Source: Gammaproteobacteria bacterium (GTDB lineage Bacteria > Pseudomonadota > Gammaproteobacteria > Steroidobacterales > Steroidobacteraceae). From it: a stretch of DNA of 42,108 nucleotides. The notes under the pieces were generated by a model. That model searched no databases. It saw only the letters and a program-made list of their open reading frames with translations, and was not told the origin of the DNA. Position 1 is the stretch's first letter; each line of letters begins with the position of its first letter. The stretch covers positions 1 to 42,108 of the forward strand of contig DAHUXV010000169.1 of assembly GCA_027306985.1 (NCBI GenBank), written 5' to 3'. Both the position numbers and the translations under genes were made by a program. Below are positions 21,923-29,416 of this stretch, piece by piece.

Positions 21923-22169
21923 GGCGGTGCGTCGCGAGCGCGAGCGGCGCGCGCGCGCCCAGCGGGACAGCCGGCGCTCGATCGGCAAGGATCTGGCGCA
22001 GGTGGGCGCTCTCGGCTGGACGGTGGTCGTCACCACCCTCCTCGGCGTGTACGCGGGCCGGTGGTTGGATCGGCGGCTGGGGACGGGAATCGCCTTCACC
22101 CTGGCCTTGCTGCTCGCGGGCGTCACCCTCGGCTGCGTGCTCGCCTGGCAGCGGTTGAATCGGTCTTGA
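21903..22169 (+). CDS. atpQ: N-ATPase accessory membrane protein AtpQ (AtpI-like)
   Basis: 88 residues: a basic, arginine-rich N-terminus followed by two membrane helices, about 34-53 (GALGWTVVVTTLLGVYAGRW) and 60-82 (GIAFTLALLLAGVTLGCVLAW). This is the AtpI/AtpQ pattern; AtpI-like proteins help c-ring assembly or Mg uptake. The stop codon TGA (22167-22169) lies within the TTGA that ends a probable IS200/IS605-type remnant, so the native C-terminus may have been altered by insertion. It overlaps atpC by 20 bp. Confidence 0.85.
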
Positions 22170-22300
22170 CGTCTTCCCCGCCCTGGAGGGAGGGGATTGA
22201 CCTTGTGGGCCGCTGCGTGCGCCGCACGCGGAAGAGACACCTACCGTCGTAGATGTCAGTAGTGACTGCCGTGTATTGAGAGATGTGTATGTGCAGTACC
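22166..22300 (-). mobile_element. Probable IS200/IS605-family right-end remnant inside the ATPase operon
   Basis: On the minus strand an imperfect GC-rich hairpin (22175-22196, C4-G-C3 arms) is followed by GACGTCAA. This resembles the subterminal hairpin plus TCAA cleavage end of IS200/IS605 elements. Further hairpins follow: GCGTGC-GCC-GCACGC (22215-22229), CTAC-CGTC-GTAG (22241-22252) and CAGT-AGTG-ACTG (22257-22268). No transposase frame is present. The left boundary is uncertain. It explains the 244-bp gap in an otherwise overlapping operon. Bases 22301-22413 hold nothing I recognise except the atpR ribosome site. Confidence 0.5.
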
Positions 22301-22413
22301 CGAAGAAATGGCCCTCACCGACGCTCGACGATACGGTCGGCAGCTGCCGGAGCAAGCCAGAGCGCGCCTCCTGCGCGCCCTGAACGGCGAGGTTTCCGGC
22401 GCGGAGAACCCGG

Positions 22414-22701
22414 ATGACTGTCCATGCGCCGGCGGCCGACCCGTGGCTCACGCTGCTTTTCGCCGCGGCAGGCCTCGCGTTCGGGTGGGGCTATTTCGCG
22501 ACGCTGCGCCGGAGCGTCGCCGCATGCACGGCCCGTGGCGCGCCGTGGCGGTGTGTCGGCTCGGTGCTCGCGCGGCTCGCGGGCGCCGCGCTCTTCTTCG
22601 CGTTCGCCGTGCGTTGGGGCGCCTGGCCGCTGCTCGCCGCCTTTCTCGGATTCCTCGGCGCGCGGCAGATCGCGCTGCGAGCCGCGGGGAGGGCGAAGTG
22701 A
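22414..22701 (+). CDS. atpR: N-ATPase subunit AtpR
   Basis: 95 residues with three predicted membrane helices, about 12-28, 48-66 and 68-86. This size and topology, and the place between atpQ and atpB, match AtpR, a protein found only in N-ATPase operons. Arginines within or near the helices (RRS, RW, ARQ) are typical. It is thought to assist the membrane sector, perhaps by pairing with c-subunit carboxylates; the role is not established. ATG 22414 has GGAG seven bases upstream. The stop overlaps the GTG of atpB. Confidence 0.85.
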   Translation: MTVHAPAADPWLTLLFAAAGLAFGWGYFATLRRSVAACTARGAPWRCVGSVLARLAGAALFFAFAVRWGAWPLLAAFLGFLGARQIALRAAGRAK

Positions 22702-23366
22702 CGCAGGCATCGCCCCTTGCGACCGCCGTCGTGTTCCACCTGGGCCCGCTGCAGGTGACCCGGCCGGTGGTGACGACGTGGGCCATCATGGCCGTGCTCG
22801 CCGCCGGCTCCTGGTCCGCGACCCGCCGGCTGCGTCCCGAGCCCTCGCGCAGTCAGGCGGTGCTCGAGCTGCTCGTCACCGGCATCCAGACCCAGATCGA
22901 GGAGGTGGTCCGCCGCGACGCGAGACCGCTGCTGCCGCTCCTCGGGACGCTCTTCATCTTTCTCCTCACGGCCAATCTCAGCGGCCTGTTGCCGGGGGTT
23001 CAGGCGCCCACCGGCAGGATCGAGACGCCGGCGGCGCTGGCCCTCGTCGTATTCCTCTCCGTGCACTGGTTCGGCGTGCGCACCCGCGGCCTCATGGGCT
23101 ATCTCGCCAGCTTCGCGCGGCCCAAGCTCATCATGCTGCCGCTCAACGTCCTGGCGGAGATCACCCGTACGTTCTCCCTGATGGTGCGGCTCTTCGGCAA
23201 CATCATGAGCGGCGAGTTCCTGGTCGCCCTCGTGCTCGCGCTCTCCGGGCTGTTCGTGCCGATCCCGCTCATGGCGCTCGAGCTCCTGATCGGCGTCGTG
23301 CAGGCTTACATCTTTTCCGTGCTCGCCACCGTCTTCATCGGCGCGGCGGTGAGCGATGACTCCTAG
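22698..23366 (+). CDS. atpB: N-ATPase subunit a
   Basis: 222 residues from GTG 22698, overlapping the atpR stop; GGGGAGG precedes it. The open frame extends further upstream but that part is the atpR region in another frame. Membrane helices cover most of the chain. [18 protein letters not shown] contains the essential arginine of the ion half-channels, equal to E. coli aR210. It forms the stator channel facing the c-ring in the inner membrane. Confidence 0.94.
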   Translation: MTQASPLATAVVFHLGPLQVTRPVVTTWAIMAVLAAGSWSATRRLRPEPSRSQAVLELLVTGIQTQIEEVVRRDARPLLPLLGTLFIFLLTANLSGLLPGVQAPTGRIETPAALALVVFLSVHWFGVRTRGLMGYLASFARPKLIMLPLNVLAEITRTFSLMVRLFGNIMSGEFLVALVLALSGLFVPIPLMALELLIGVVQAYIFSVLATVFIGAAVSDDS

Positions 23367-23382
23367 CCGCCGGAGGATTCCA

Positions 23383-23622
23383 ATGGACCCCAAAGTCATC
23401 AGCATCATCGCCGCCGCAGTGGCCGTTTCCATCGGCTCGATCGGGCCGGCGCTCGGCGAGGGCCGCTCGGTCGCAGCCGCGATGGATGCCATCGCGCGCC
23501 AGCCGGAAGCGGCCGGGACGATCTCGCGCACGCTGTTCGTCGGCCTCGCCATGATCGAGACCATGGCGATCTACTGTCTGGTCATCGCCTTGATCCTGCT
23601 CTTCGCCAACCCGTACGCCTGA
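23383..23622 (+). CDS. atpE: N-ATPase subunit c
   Basis: 79 residues from ATG 23383 (CGGAGG upstream), forming two helices around the RQPEA loop (R39-Q40-P41). Helix 1 has GEG with E26; helix 2 has IETMAIY with E59, T60 and Y64. E59 is the ion carboxylate. E26 sits where Na+-binding rings have Gln, so two carboxylates face the site, a known feature of N-ATPase rings. T60 and Y64 fit Na+ ligands, but Met follows where a second Thr is common. Na+ versus H+ coupling therefore stays open. Confidence 0.95.
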   Translation: MDPKVISIIAAAVAVSIGSIGPALGEGRSVAAAMDAIARQPEAAGTISRTLFVGLAMIETMAIYCLVIALILLFANPYA

Positions 23623-23628
23623 GCGGCC

Positions 23629-24384
23629 ATGCGACTCGACTGGACTACCCTCGCTCTGCAGCTCGTCAACTTCGCGGTCCTCGTCTGGCTGCTGCAGCGC
23701 TTTCTCTACCGGCCCGTGCTGCGGGTGATCGATGCCCGCCGGGCGGCGTTGGTCGGTGAGCAGGCGCAAGCGGCGCAGGAGGCCGAGTCCGCGAAGCGGC
23801 AGCTCTCCGACCTGCAGGCCGAGCGCGCCGGGCTCCTCGCCGAGCGGGCGGCGGCGCTCGCCAAAACGGAGGCGGAAGGCCGGCAGCTGATCGCGGCACG
23901 GCGGGCTCAGGCGCAGCATGACGCCGACAGCCTGTTGGCGGATGCACACCGGACGCTGGCCGAGGAGCGGGAGCAGGCTCGGGAGGCGATGCAGGGTGCC
24001 GCGCTCGAGCTGGCGGCCGAGATGGCGCGGCGGGTGCTGGCCGAGGTCCCGGAGTCGTTGCGCGTGCAGGCGTGGCTCGAGCGGATCGGCCGGCACATCG
24101 AGTCGCTGACTCCCCGGGAGCTGACGGAGCTGTCGGCCGAGCTCTCCGGGGGCGGCACGCTCCGGGTCGTCACGGCCTCGCCCGTCCCCGCCGCGTCCCA
24201 GGACGATTGGCGGACGAAGCTGCGCGCGGCGCTCGCTCCCGAGGCGAGCGTCGTCTTCGAGACCGATCCCGGGCTGATCGGCGGCGCGGAGCTGCATTTC
24301 CCGCACGCACAACTGAGCTTCAGCATCCAGAGCGCGCTCGCGGCATTGCAGCAGGAGGTCCGGCGACGTGAACCGGCTGGCTGA
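23629..24384 (+). CDS. atpF: N-ATPase subunit b, long form with delta-like C-terminus
   Basis: 251 residues against about 156 for E. coli b. One N-terminal membrane helix (LQLVNFAVLVWLLQRFLY) is followed by a long charged coiled coil, about residues 35-150. The last 90 residues (ELSAELSGGGTLRVVTASP...FETDPGLIGGAELHF) resemble the C-terminal part of delta/OSCP. No separate delta gene (atpH) exists in the operon, so this part probably provides the F1 contact. It overlaps atpA by 17 bp. Confidence 0.92.
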   Translation: MRLDWTTLALQLVNFAVLVWLLQRFLYRPVLRVIDARRAALVGEQAQAAQEAESAKRQLSDLQAERAGLLAERAAALAKTEAEGRQLIAARRAQAQHDADSLLADAHRTLAEEREQAREAMQGAALELAAEMARRVLAEVPESLRVQAWLERIGRHIESLTPRELTELSAELSGGGTLRVVTASPVPAASQDDWRTKLRAALAPEASVVFETDPGLIGGAELHFPHAQLSFSIQSALAALQQEVRRREPAG

Positions 24385-25906
24385 GGATGTGCGGCAGTGG
24401 GCGGCCCGGAGCCGCGAGCGGGTCGATCGCGCGGCGCTCGAGCCGCAGCTTGCACGGTTCGGCCGCATCGTGCAGGCGGGCGACGGGGTGGTCCTCGTCG
24501 AGGGCCTGCCCGATGCCCGGCTGGATGAGTTGCTCGAGATCGAGGGCGGTGTTGCCGCGCAGGCCGTGGATCTCGGCGAGGCGGTCATCGGCTGCGTTCT
24601 TCTCGGAGAGGCCGCCGCCGTGACGGCCGGCAGGCGCGTCCGCGGCTCGCGGGACGTCATCCGCGTCCCGGTCGGTGAGGCGCTCCTCGGCCGCGTGGTC
24701 GACGCGCTCGGGCGGCCGCTCGATGGCGGTCAGCCGCTCGCCGCGCAGTCGACGGCGCCCGTGGAGCGTCCGGCCCCCACGATCGTGGACCGCGCACTGG
24801 TCGACCGCCCGCTCGCCACCGGCGTGCTCGTCATCGACGCGGCCATACCGCTCGGCCGCGGGCAGCGGGAGCTGATCATCGGCGACCGCGGCACCGGCAA
24901 GACGGCGATCGCGGTGGACACCATCATCAATCAGCGCGCGAGCGAGGTCATCTGCGTGTACGCGGCGATCGGACAGAAGGCCTCGTCGGTGGCGCGAGTC
25001 ATCGAAGCCGTGCGCCGGTACGGCGCGCCGGAGCGCTGCATCTTCGTCGTCGGCGAGGCCGATGCCGCGCCCGGTATCCAGTGGCTCACGCCCTACGCGG
25101 CCTGCAGCATGGCCGAGCACTTCATGCAAGCAGGCCGGGACGTGCTGCTGGTGCTCGATGATCTCACCAAGCACGCGGCGGTGTACCGGGAGCTGTCGCT
25201 CCTGCTGCGCCGGCCGCCGGGACGGGAGGCCTATCCGGGCGACATCTTCTACATCCACTCCCGGCTCCTCGAGCGCGCGGCCAAGCTCGCTCCCGACCGC
25301 GGCGGCGGCTCGCTCACGGCGCTGCCGATCGCCGAGACCCAGGCCGGGAATCTGAGTGCCTACATCCCGACCAATCTCATCTCGATCACGGACGGACAGA
25401 TCTACCTCGACCCGACGCTCTTCTACGAGAACCAGAAGCCGGCCATCGATGTCGGCAGGAGCGTCTCCCGGGTCGGCGGCAAGGCGCAGGCCGCGGTCGT
25501 GAAACCCCTCGCGGAGAGCCTGCGGCTGGAGTACGCGCAGTTTCTCGAGCTCGAGGTGTTCACGCGCTTCGGCACGCTGGTCGATGAGCGCACCCGGCGA
25601 GTCATCGAGCACGGACGGCGCATACGCGCCGTCTTCACTCAGCCGCAGTACCAGCCGCTGTCCGTCGGCGAGCAGGCGGCGCTGTTGCTGGCCCTCTCGG
25701 AACGCCTGCTCGATGAGGTGCCGCTGGAGCGTGTCGGCAGCTTTCGCGAGCGGCTGCGCGATTGGCTCGCGGCGCAGCTCCCGGAGGCGCTGGCGCTCGA
25801 TGACCGCTCGCAACCTCTCTCGGATGAGGTGCGGACGAAACTTCGGCAGGCGCTCGCGGCTCTGGCACAGGCCGTTGCGGGGCAACCGGCCGCGGCAGGC
25901 GGGTGA
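24368..25906 (+). CDS. atpA: N-type F1Fo-ATPase subunit alpha
   Basis: 512 residues from GTG 24368. Walker A is GDRGTGKTAIA; most alpha subunits have GDRQTGKT, so one loop residue differs. SITDGQIYLDPTLF and DVGRSVSRVGGKAQ hold the conserved arginine that reaches the catalytic site. RPPGREAYPGDIFYIHSRLLERAAKL is the standard alpha block. It forms the alternating hexamer with beta. Both ends overlap neighbours (atpF, atpG), showing tight coupling. Confidence 0.96.
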   Translation: MNRLAEDVRQWAARSRERVDRAALEPQLARFGRIVQAGDGVVLVEGLPDARLDELLEIEGGVAAQAVDLGEAVIGCVLLGEAAAVTAGRRVRGSRDVIRVPVGEALLGRVVDALGRPLDGGQPLAAQSTAPVERPAPTIVDRALVDRPLATGVLVIDAAIPLGRGQRELIIGDRGTGKTAIAVDTIINQRASEVICVYAAIGQKASSVARVIEAVRRYGAPERCIFVVGEADAAPGIQWLTPYAACSMAEHFMQAGRDVLLVLDDLTKHAAVYRELSLLLRRPPGREAYPGDIFYIHSRLLERAAKLAPDRGGGSLTALPIAETQAGNLSAYIPTNLISITDGQIYLDPTLFYENQKPAIDVGRSVSRVGGKAQAAVVKPLAESLRLEYAQFLELEVFTRFGTLVDERTRRVIEHGRRIRAVFTQPQYQPLSVGEQAALLLALSERLLDEVPLERVGSFRERLRDWLAAQLPEALALDDRSQPLSDEVRTKLRQALAALAQAVAGQPAAAGG

Positions 25907-26808
25907 TGCGGCTGGCCGAGATACAGCGGCACCTCGCCAGCATGGAGGAGCTGCAACGGATCGTCGGCGCCATGCGGGCGATCGCCAGCATGCGCATGCA
26001 GGAGGCGGTGCGTGCTCTGTCGAGCGTGCGCCAATACGGCAGCGCGTTGGCCGAGGCCGTCCGCCAGGCGCTCGCGATCGCGGCTGCGGAGCGGGCCCGG
26101 TCGAGCGAGCCGGCCGGGCACGGCGGCCGGCGTGCGATCGTCGTATTCACGAGCGAGCACGGCTTCGTGGGCGGCTTCAACGAGCGCCTGCTCGAAGCGG
26201 CAAACACTCGGGGCATGGATACGCTCATCGTCGCCGGCAGCCGCGGGGCTGCGCTCGCCGCGGAGCGGAACGCTCCCGCGGAGTCGGCACATGCGATGGC
26301 GACGCACCTCGCAAGCATCCCCGAGGTCGTCCGCCGGGTGCAGGACGCGCTCTATCCCGCCATCGCCGCGGGCGAGACAGTCTACGCGGAAGTCGTCTTC
26401 GGACGTTATCAGCGCAGCGGTGTGACGGACGTCCAGCGTCGCCGGCTCTTTCCGCTCGAGATCGAGCCGGAACAGCGGCGAGCCGGCCCGGCGCCGCTTC
26501 ACGATCTGTCCGCGGCCGAGCTGCTGGAGAGAATGACGGCCGAATACATCCTCGCCCGGCTCACGGAAGCGGCCGTCGAGTCACTGGCCGCGGAGAACGG
26601 CGCGCGCTTCGCCGCGATGGAGGCGGCGCACGACAACGTCGGCGAGCGGCTCCGCAAGCTGCGCCTCGAGGCTTCGAGGGCGCGCCAGGAGGAGGTGACC
26701 ACGGAGCTGCTCGACCTGGTGATCGGGGAACTGGCGGTCTCCCCGATCCGTATCTTTGCGGATACGGCCGGCGGGTCGGATGCGCTATCTATCTCCTCGT
26801 GGAGGTGA
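25903..26808 (+). CDS. atpG: N-ATPase subunit gamma
   Basis: 301 residues. The N-terminal helix LASMEELQRIVGAMRAIASMRMQEA and the C-terminal helix AMEAAHDNVGERLRKLRLEASRARQEEVTTELLDLVIG form the rotor coiled coil, with a divergent middle (VVFTSEHGFVGGFN). GTG 25903 is followed at once by ATG 25906, so either could be used. It is longer and more divergent than standard gamma, as in other N-ATPases. A strong dyad copy lies in its final codons. Confidence 0.93.
   Translation: MMRLAEIQRHLASMEELQRIVGAMRAIASMRMQEAVRALSSVRQYGSALAEAVRQALAIAAAERARSSEPAGHGGRRAIVVFTSEHGFVGGFNERLLEAANTRGMDTLIVAGSRGAALAAERNAPAESAHAMATHLASIPEVVRRVQDALYPAIAAGETVYAEVVFGRYQRSGVTDVQRRRLFPLEIEPEQRRAGPAPLHDLSAAELLERMTAEYILARLTEAAVESLAAENGARFAAMEAAHDNVGERLRKLRLEASRARQEEVTTELLDLVIGELAVSPIRIFADTAGGSDALSISSWR
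26746..26763. promoter_or_regulatory. Recurring dyad copy inside the 3' end of atpG
   Basis: ATCCGTATCTTTGCGGAT differs from the hsp20/glgP copy at only two of 18 positions. The centre is 59.5 bp before the Usp start. AT-rich TATCTAT at 26786-26792 stands where a -10 box would fall if the dyad is centred near -41. This suggests a second promoter within the operon. Confidence 0.55.
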
Positions 26809-26813
26809 GCCAG

Positions 26814-27704
26814 GTGAAACAGTCCATCGGATCGATCATGGCGGCCGTCGACCGCGACGACCGGCCGCGGGAGGTGGCGGCCAAGGCCGTGGCCCTGGCG
26901 CGCCTGAGCGGGGCCGAGGTCGAGCTCTTCCACTGCGATGCGGAGCGGGCCTACTCCCGCCAGCATCAGTACGATCCGCGCGCCGCGGTCCGCGCGCGGG
27001 AATTCTGTCTGGACGAGTCGCGCCGCTTCCTGGACTCGCTGTGGACCTCGCTCGAGGTGAAAGACGTCAAGGCGTCGATGAGCGTCGCCTGCGAGAGCCC
27101 GCTCTACGCGGGAATCGTGCACGCCGTCGAGCGGGACCATCCGGACCTGGTCGTCAGAGGCTCGCGCAAGACCCACGGCGCCGCCAATGGCCGTGCTGAA
27201 ACCGCGTCGGGGCTCGACGCCAACGACTGGGAGCTGGTGCGCGCATGCCCATCGCCGCTGCTCCTTACGCATGGCAGAGCGTGGAAGGCTCACCCGGCGA
27301 TTGCAGCCGCGATCGACCTTTCGTCCGCCGAGTCGGCCGAGCTCACCCGCACGATCCTGCGCACGGCCGCCGCGGTTGCCCGAAGCGCCGGCGGCGAGCT
27401 GGAGATCGTTCATGCCGGCGCCTTCAACTGCGCCAGCCCGCAGGAGGAGGAGTCGCGGCGCGCCGCTCTCGAGGACCGGGCGAGGAGCGCCGGTGTCGAG
27501 GCAGGCGCCATTCACGTGATCTGCGGCGAGCCTGCGACCGTCCTGCCGCAGTTCGCGCTGCAACGGGACTTCGACCTCATCGTGCTCGGGGCGCTGACGC
27601 ATCGCAAGGCGCTGACGGCGCTGGTCGGCACGCTGACCGGAAAGCTGATCGAGACGCTCGACTGCGACTGCCTGCTGGTGAAGCCCTCGGCCGGGTCGAA
27701 ATGA
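26814..27704 (+). CDS. Tandem universal stress protein (UspE-like)
   Basis: 296 residues from GTG 26814, chosen because GGAGGT ends seven bases upstream. Two Usp folds follow one another, about 1-145 and 155-290. The first begins IGSIMAAVDRDDRP and has HPDLVVRGSR; the second has AAIDLSSAESAEL and FDLIVLGALTHRKALTALVGTLTGKLIE, with a partly kept G-2x-G-9x-G(S/T) nucleotide motif. Tandem Usp proteins answer energy and oxygen stress. It follows atpG by 5 bp and overlaps the DUF488 gene (ATGA), so it can be read from the ATPase promoter and from its own dyad. Confidence 0.9.
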   Translation: MKQSIGSIMAAVDRDDRPREVAAKAVALARLSGAEVELFHCDAERAYSRQHQYDPRAAVRAREFCLDESRRFLDSLWTSLEVKDVKASMSVACESPLYAGIVHAVERDHPDLVVRGSRKTHGAANGRAETASGLDANDWELVRACPSPLLLTHGRAWKAHPAIAAAIDLSSAESAELTRTILRTAAAVARSAGGELEIVHAGAFNCASPQEEESRRAALEDRARSAGVEAGAIHVICGEPATVLPQFALQRDFDLIVLGALTHRKALTALVGTLTGKLIETLDCDCLLVKPSAGSK

Positions 27705-28066
27705 GCCGCACCCCGCCGGGTCCCGAAGTCAGGATCAAGCGCGCCTACCAAGCCGCCGCTGCCGGCGACGGCACCCGGATCCTGGTCGATCGCCTCTGGC
27801 CTCGCGGGGTGAGGAAAGCCGATGCCGGTATCGCCGAGTGGATGAAGGACATCGCGCCGAGCGATGAGCTGCGCAAGTGGTTCGGCCACGACCCCGGGCG
27901 ATGGGAGGAATTCCGCCGCCGCTACCGGGCGCAGCTCGCCGGGAAGGAGGACCTGATCGCGCAGCTGCGCGAGCTGGCGCGGAAAGGGCCGCTGACGCTG
28001 GTGTACTCCGCCCACGATGAAGCGCACAACCAGGCGGTCGTGCTGCGCGAGACGCTGCTGCATTGA
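27701..28066 (+). CDS. DUF488 family protein (YeaO-like)
   Basis: 121 residues. VRIKRAYQAAAAGDGTRILVDRLWPRGVRKADAGIAEWMKDIAPSDELRKWFGHDP is split across the canonical DUF488 blocks RILVDRLWPRG and WMKDIAPS; LTLVYSAHDEAHNQAVVL closes the domain. The family is small, cytosolic and of unknown function. ATG overlaps the Usp stop by 4 bp and the CBS-BON gene follows after 7 bp, so all three are one unit. Confidence 0.9.
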   Translation: MSRTPPGPEVRIKRAYQAAAAGDGTRILVDRLWPRGVRKADAGIAEWMKDIAPSDELRKWFGHDPGRWEEFRRRYRAQLAGKEDLIAQLRELARKGPLTLVYSAHDEAHNQAVVLRETLLH

Positions 28067-28073
28067 GGTGCCG

Positions 28074-28796
28074 ATGAGAGCCGGTGAGGTCATGCGCAAG
28101 GATGTCATTACGGTGACGCCCCATACGGCCATCCGGGATGCCGTGCGTCTCATGCTCGACCACCACATCAGCGGCCTGCCCGTGGTGGCGGAGTCGGGCG
28201 CCGTGGCGGGCATGGTCACAGAAGGCGATCTGCTGCGGCGGGTCGAGCTTGGAACGGAGAAGCGGCCTGCGGCGTGGCGGGCCTGGCTCGCCGCATCAGG
28301 GCGCGACGCGCGGGACTTCGTGCTCGCGCACGCCCGTCAGGTCGGGGAAGTCATGACGACACCGGTCGTATGGGTGGCGCCGGAGGCGCAGCTGACGGAG
28401 GTGGTCGCGCTGATGGAGTCGCACAGGATCAAACGGGTACCGGTGCTCGAAGACGGGCATGTCGTCGGCATCGTGACGCGCGCGGACCTGTTGCGCGTGC
28501 TGGAGAGCCTGCTGCCTCGGGCGGCCGCCGCGCCGGTCGCGGATGCGGAGCTGCGGCGCCGCGTACTGACATCGCTCGCGGCGCAGCCGTGGGCCCGCGG
28601 TGCCACCGCGATCGATGCGAGAGTCAAGGCCGGCATCGTAGAGCTCGTGGGCGTCGTGACCGACCCGCGGGAGCGCGAAGCGATTCGAGTCGTCGCGGAA
28701 AACACGCCGGGCGTACAGGGCGTGATCGATCACCTGCTCTGGGTGGAAGGCATGTCGGGCATCCCGTTGGATCCGCCGGCCGGGTTTTCGAGGTAG
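28074..28796 (+). CDS. CBS-pair protein with C-terminal BON domain
   Basis: 240 residues. CBS 1 spans about 5-60 (MRKDVITVTPHTAIRDAV, GLPVVAESGAVAGMVTEGDLL), CBS 2 about 93-148 (MESHRIKRVPVLEDGHVVGIVTRADLLRVL) and BON about 165-230 (VKAGIVELVGVVTDPREREAIRVVAENTPGV). The fusion joins an adenylate sensor with a presumed lipid- or ligand-binding module. Elsewhere in the window the same two modules occur as separate genes in one cluster (8382-9038 and the two CBS genes). GAGG lies seven bases before ATG 28074. It is the last plus-strand gene before the convergent hyf-like operon. Confidence 0.92.
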   Translation: MRAGEVMRKDVITVTPHTAIRDAVRLMLDHHISGLPVVAESGAVAGMVTEGDLLRRVELGTEKRPAAWRAWLAASGRDARDFVLAHARQVGEVMTTPVVWVAPEAQLTEVVALMESHRIKRVPVLEDGHVVGIVTRADLLRVLESLLPRAAAAPVADAELRRRVLTSLAAQPWARGATAIDARVKAGIVELVGVVTDPREREAIRVVAENTPGVQGVIDHLLWVEGMSGIPLDPPAGFSR

Positions 28797-28842
28797 CCGA
28801 GAGGCGGCCGCGCCTGGCAGCGCGACGTGGAACGCGGCGCCT

Positions 28843-28862
28843 CCGCCCCTGCTCGGGGTCGG
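28843..28862. terminator. Possible two-way hairpin between convergent units
   Basis: An imperfect stem (CCG and CCC arms, one mismatch, loop near TGCTC) lies in the 73-bp gap between the CBS-BON gene and the end of hyfI. No T tract follows, so it is only a candidate. Confidence 0.25.
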
Positions 28863-28869
28863 CCACGTC

Positions 28870-29406
28870 TCATCTCACGGGCGGGCCGCCGATCGCCGTC
28901 AGAATCCCCTGAATGATCCGCGCCGGGCTCGGCGGACAGCCGGGCACGGCGACGTCCACGGGGATGATGTTCGATACTCTGCCGCGGCACGGGTGCGGGG
29001 GCGCGTGCGCTGCGCCGGGCTCGGCGAAGATTCCGCCCGTGCAGCCGCAGTCCCCCACGGCAACGACCCGCTTCGGGTCCGGCGTGGCCGCGTAGACGCG
29101 CCGCAGCGCGGCTTCCATGTTCGCGGCCACCGGGCCGGTCACCAGCAGCAGGTCGGCGTGCCGCGGGCTCGCCACGAAGCGGATGCCGAGTCCTTCGAGG
29201 TTGTAGATCGGGTTGTTGAGCGCCTGGATCTCGAGCTCGCAGCCGTTGCAGGAGCCGGCATCCACGTGACGGATGCAGAGCGCGCGTCCCAGAATGCGGC
29301 CAATGCGCTCATCGAGGGCGGCGCCGAGGCGCAGCAACTCGTCGGGTTGCGGCGCCGGCTCGGAGAGGATGCCTGCCTGGCAGATCTTGCGCAGCGTCTT
29401 CAGCAT
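28870..29406 (-). CDS. hyfI: Complex I/group 4 hydrogenase small subunit (HyfI/NuoB-like)
   Basis: 178 residues. The cysteines for one [4Fe-4S] cluster are all present: C53 and C56 in SCNGCE, C120 in GDCGCTGG and C157 in VPGCPPSP. This is the hydrogenase-type spacing rather than the adjacent Cys pair of NuoB. Thus the terminal electron-transfer cluster is kept even though the partner HyfG lacks nickel ligands. It is the last gene of the operon, 10 bp after hyfG. Confidence 0.92.
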   Translation of the reverse strand: MLKTLRKICQAGILSEPAPQPDELLRLGAALDERIGRILGRALCIRHVDAGSCNGCELEIQALNNPIYNLEGLGIRFVASPRHADLLLVTGPVAANMEAALRRVYAATPDPKRVVAVGDCGCTGGIFAEPGAAHAPPHPCRGRVSNIIPVDVAVPGCPPSPARIIQGILTAIGGPPVR

Positions 29407-29416
29407 GGGCGCAGGC

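Noticed and set aside
22308-22413. N-terminal extension of atpB or a separate small gene in the atpQ-atpR gap
   Set aside because: The frame open from ATG 22308 runs into atpR in another frame, has no ribosome site and no family resemblance.
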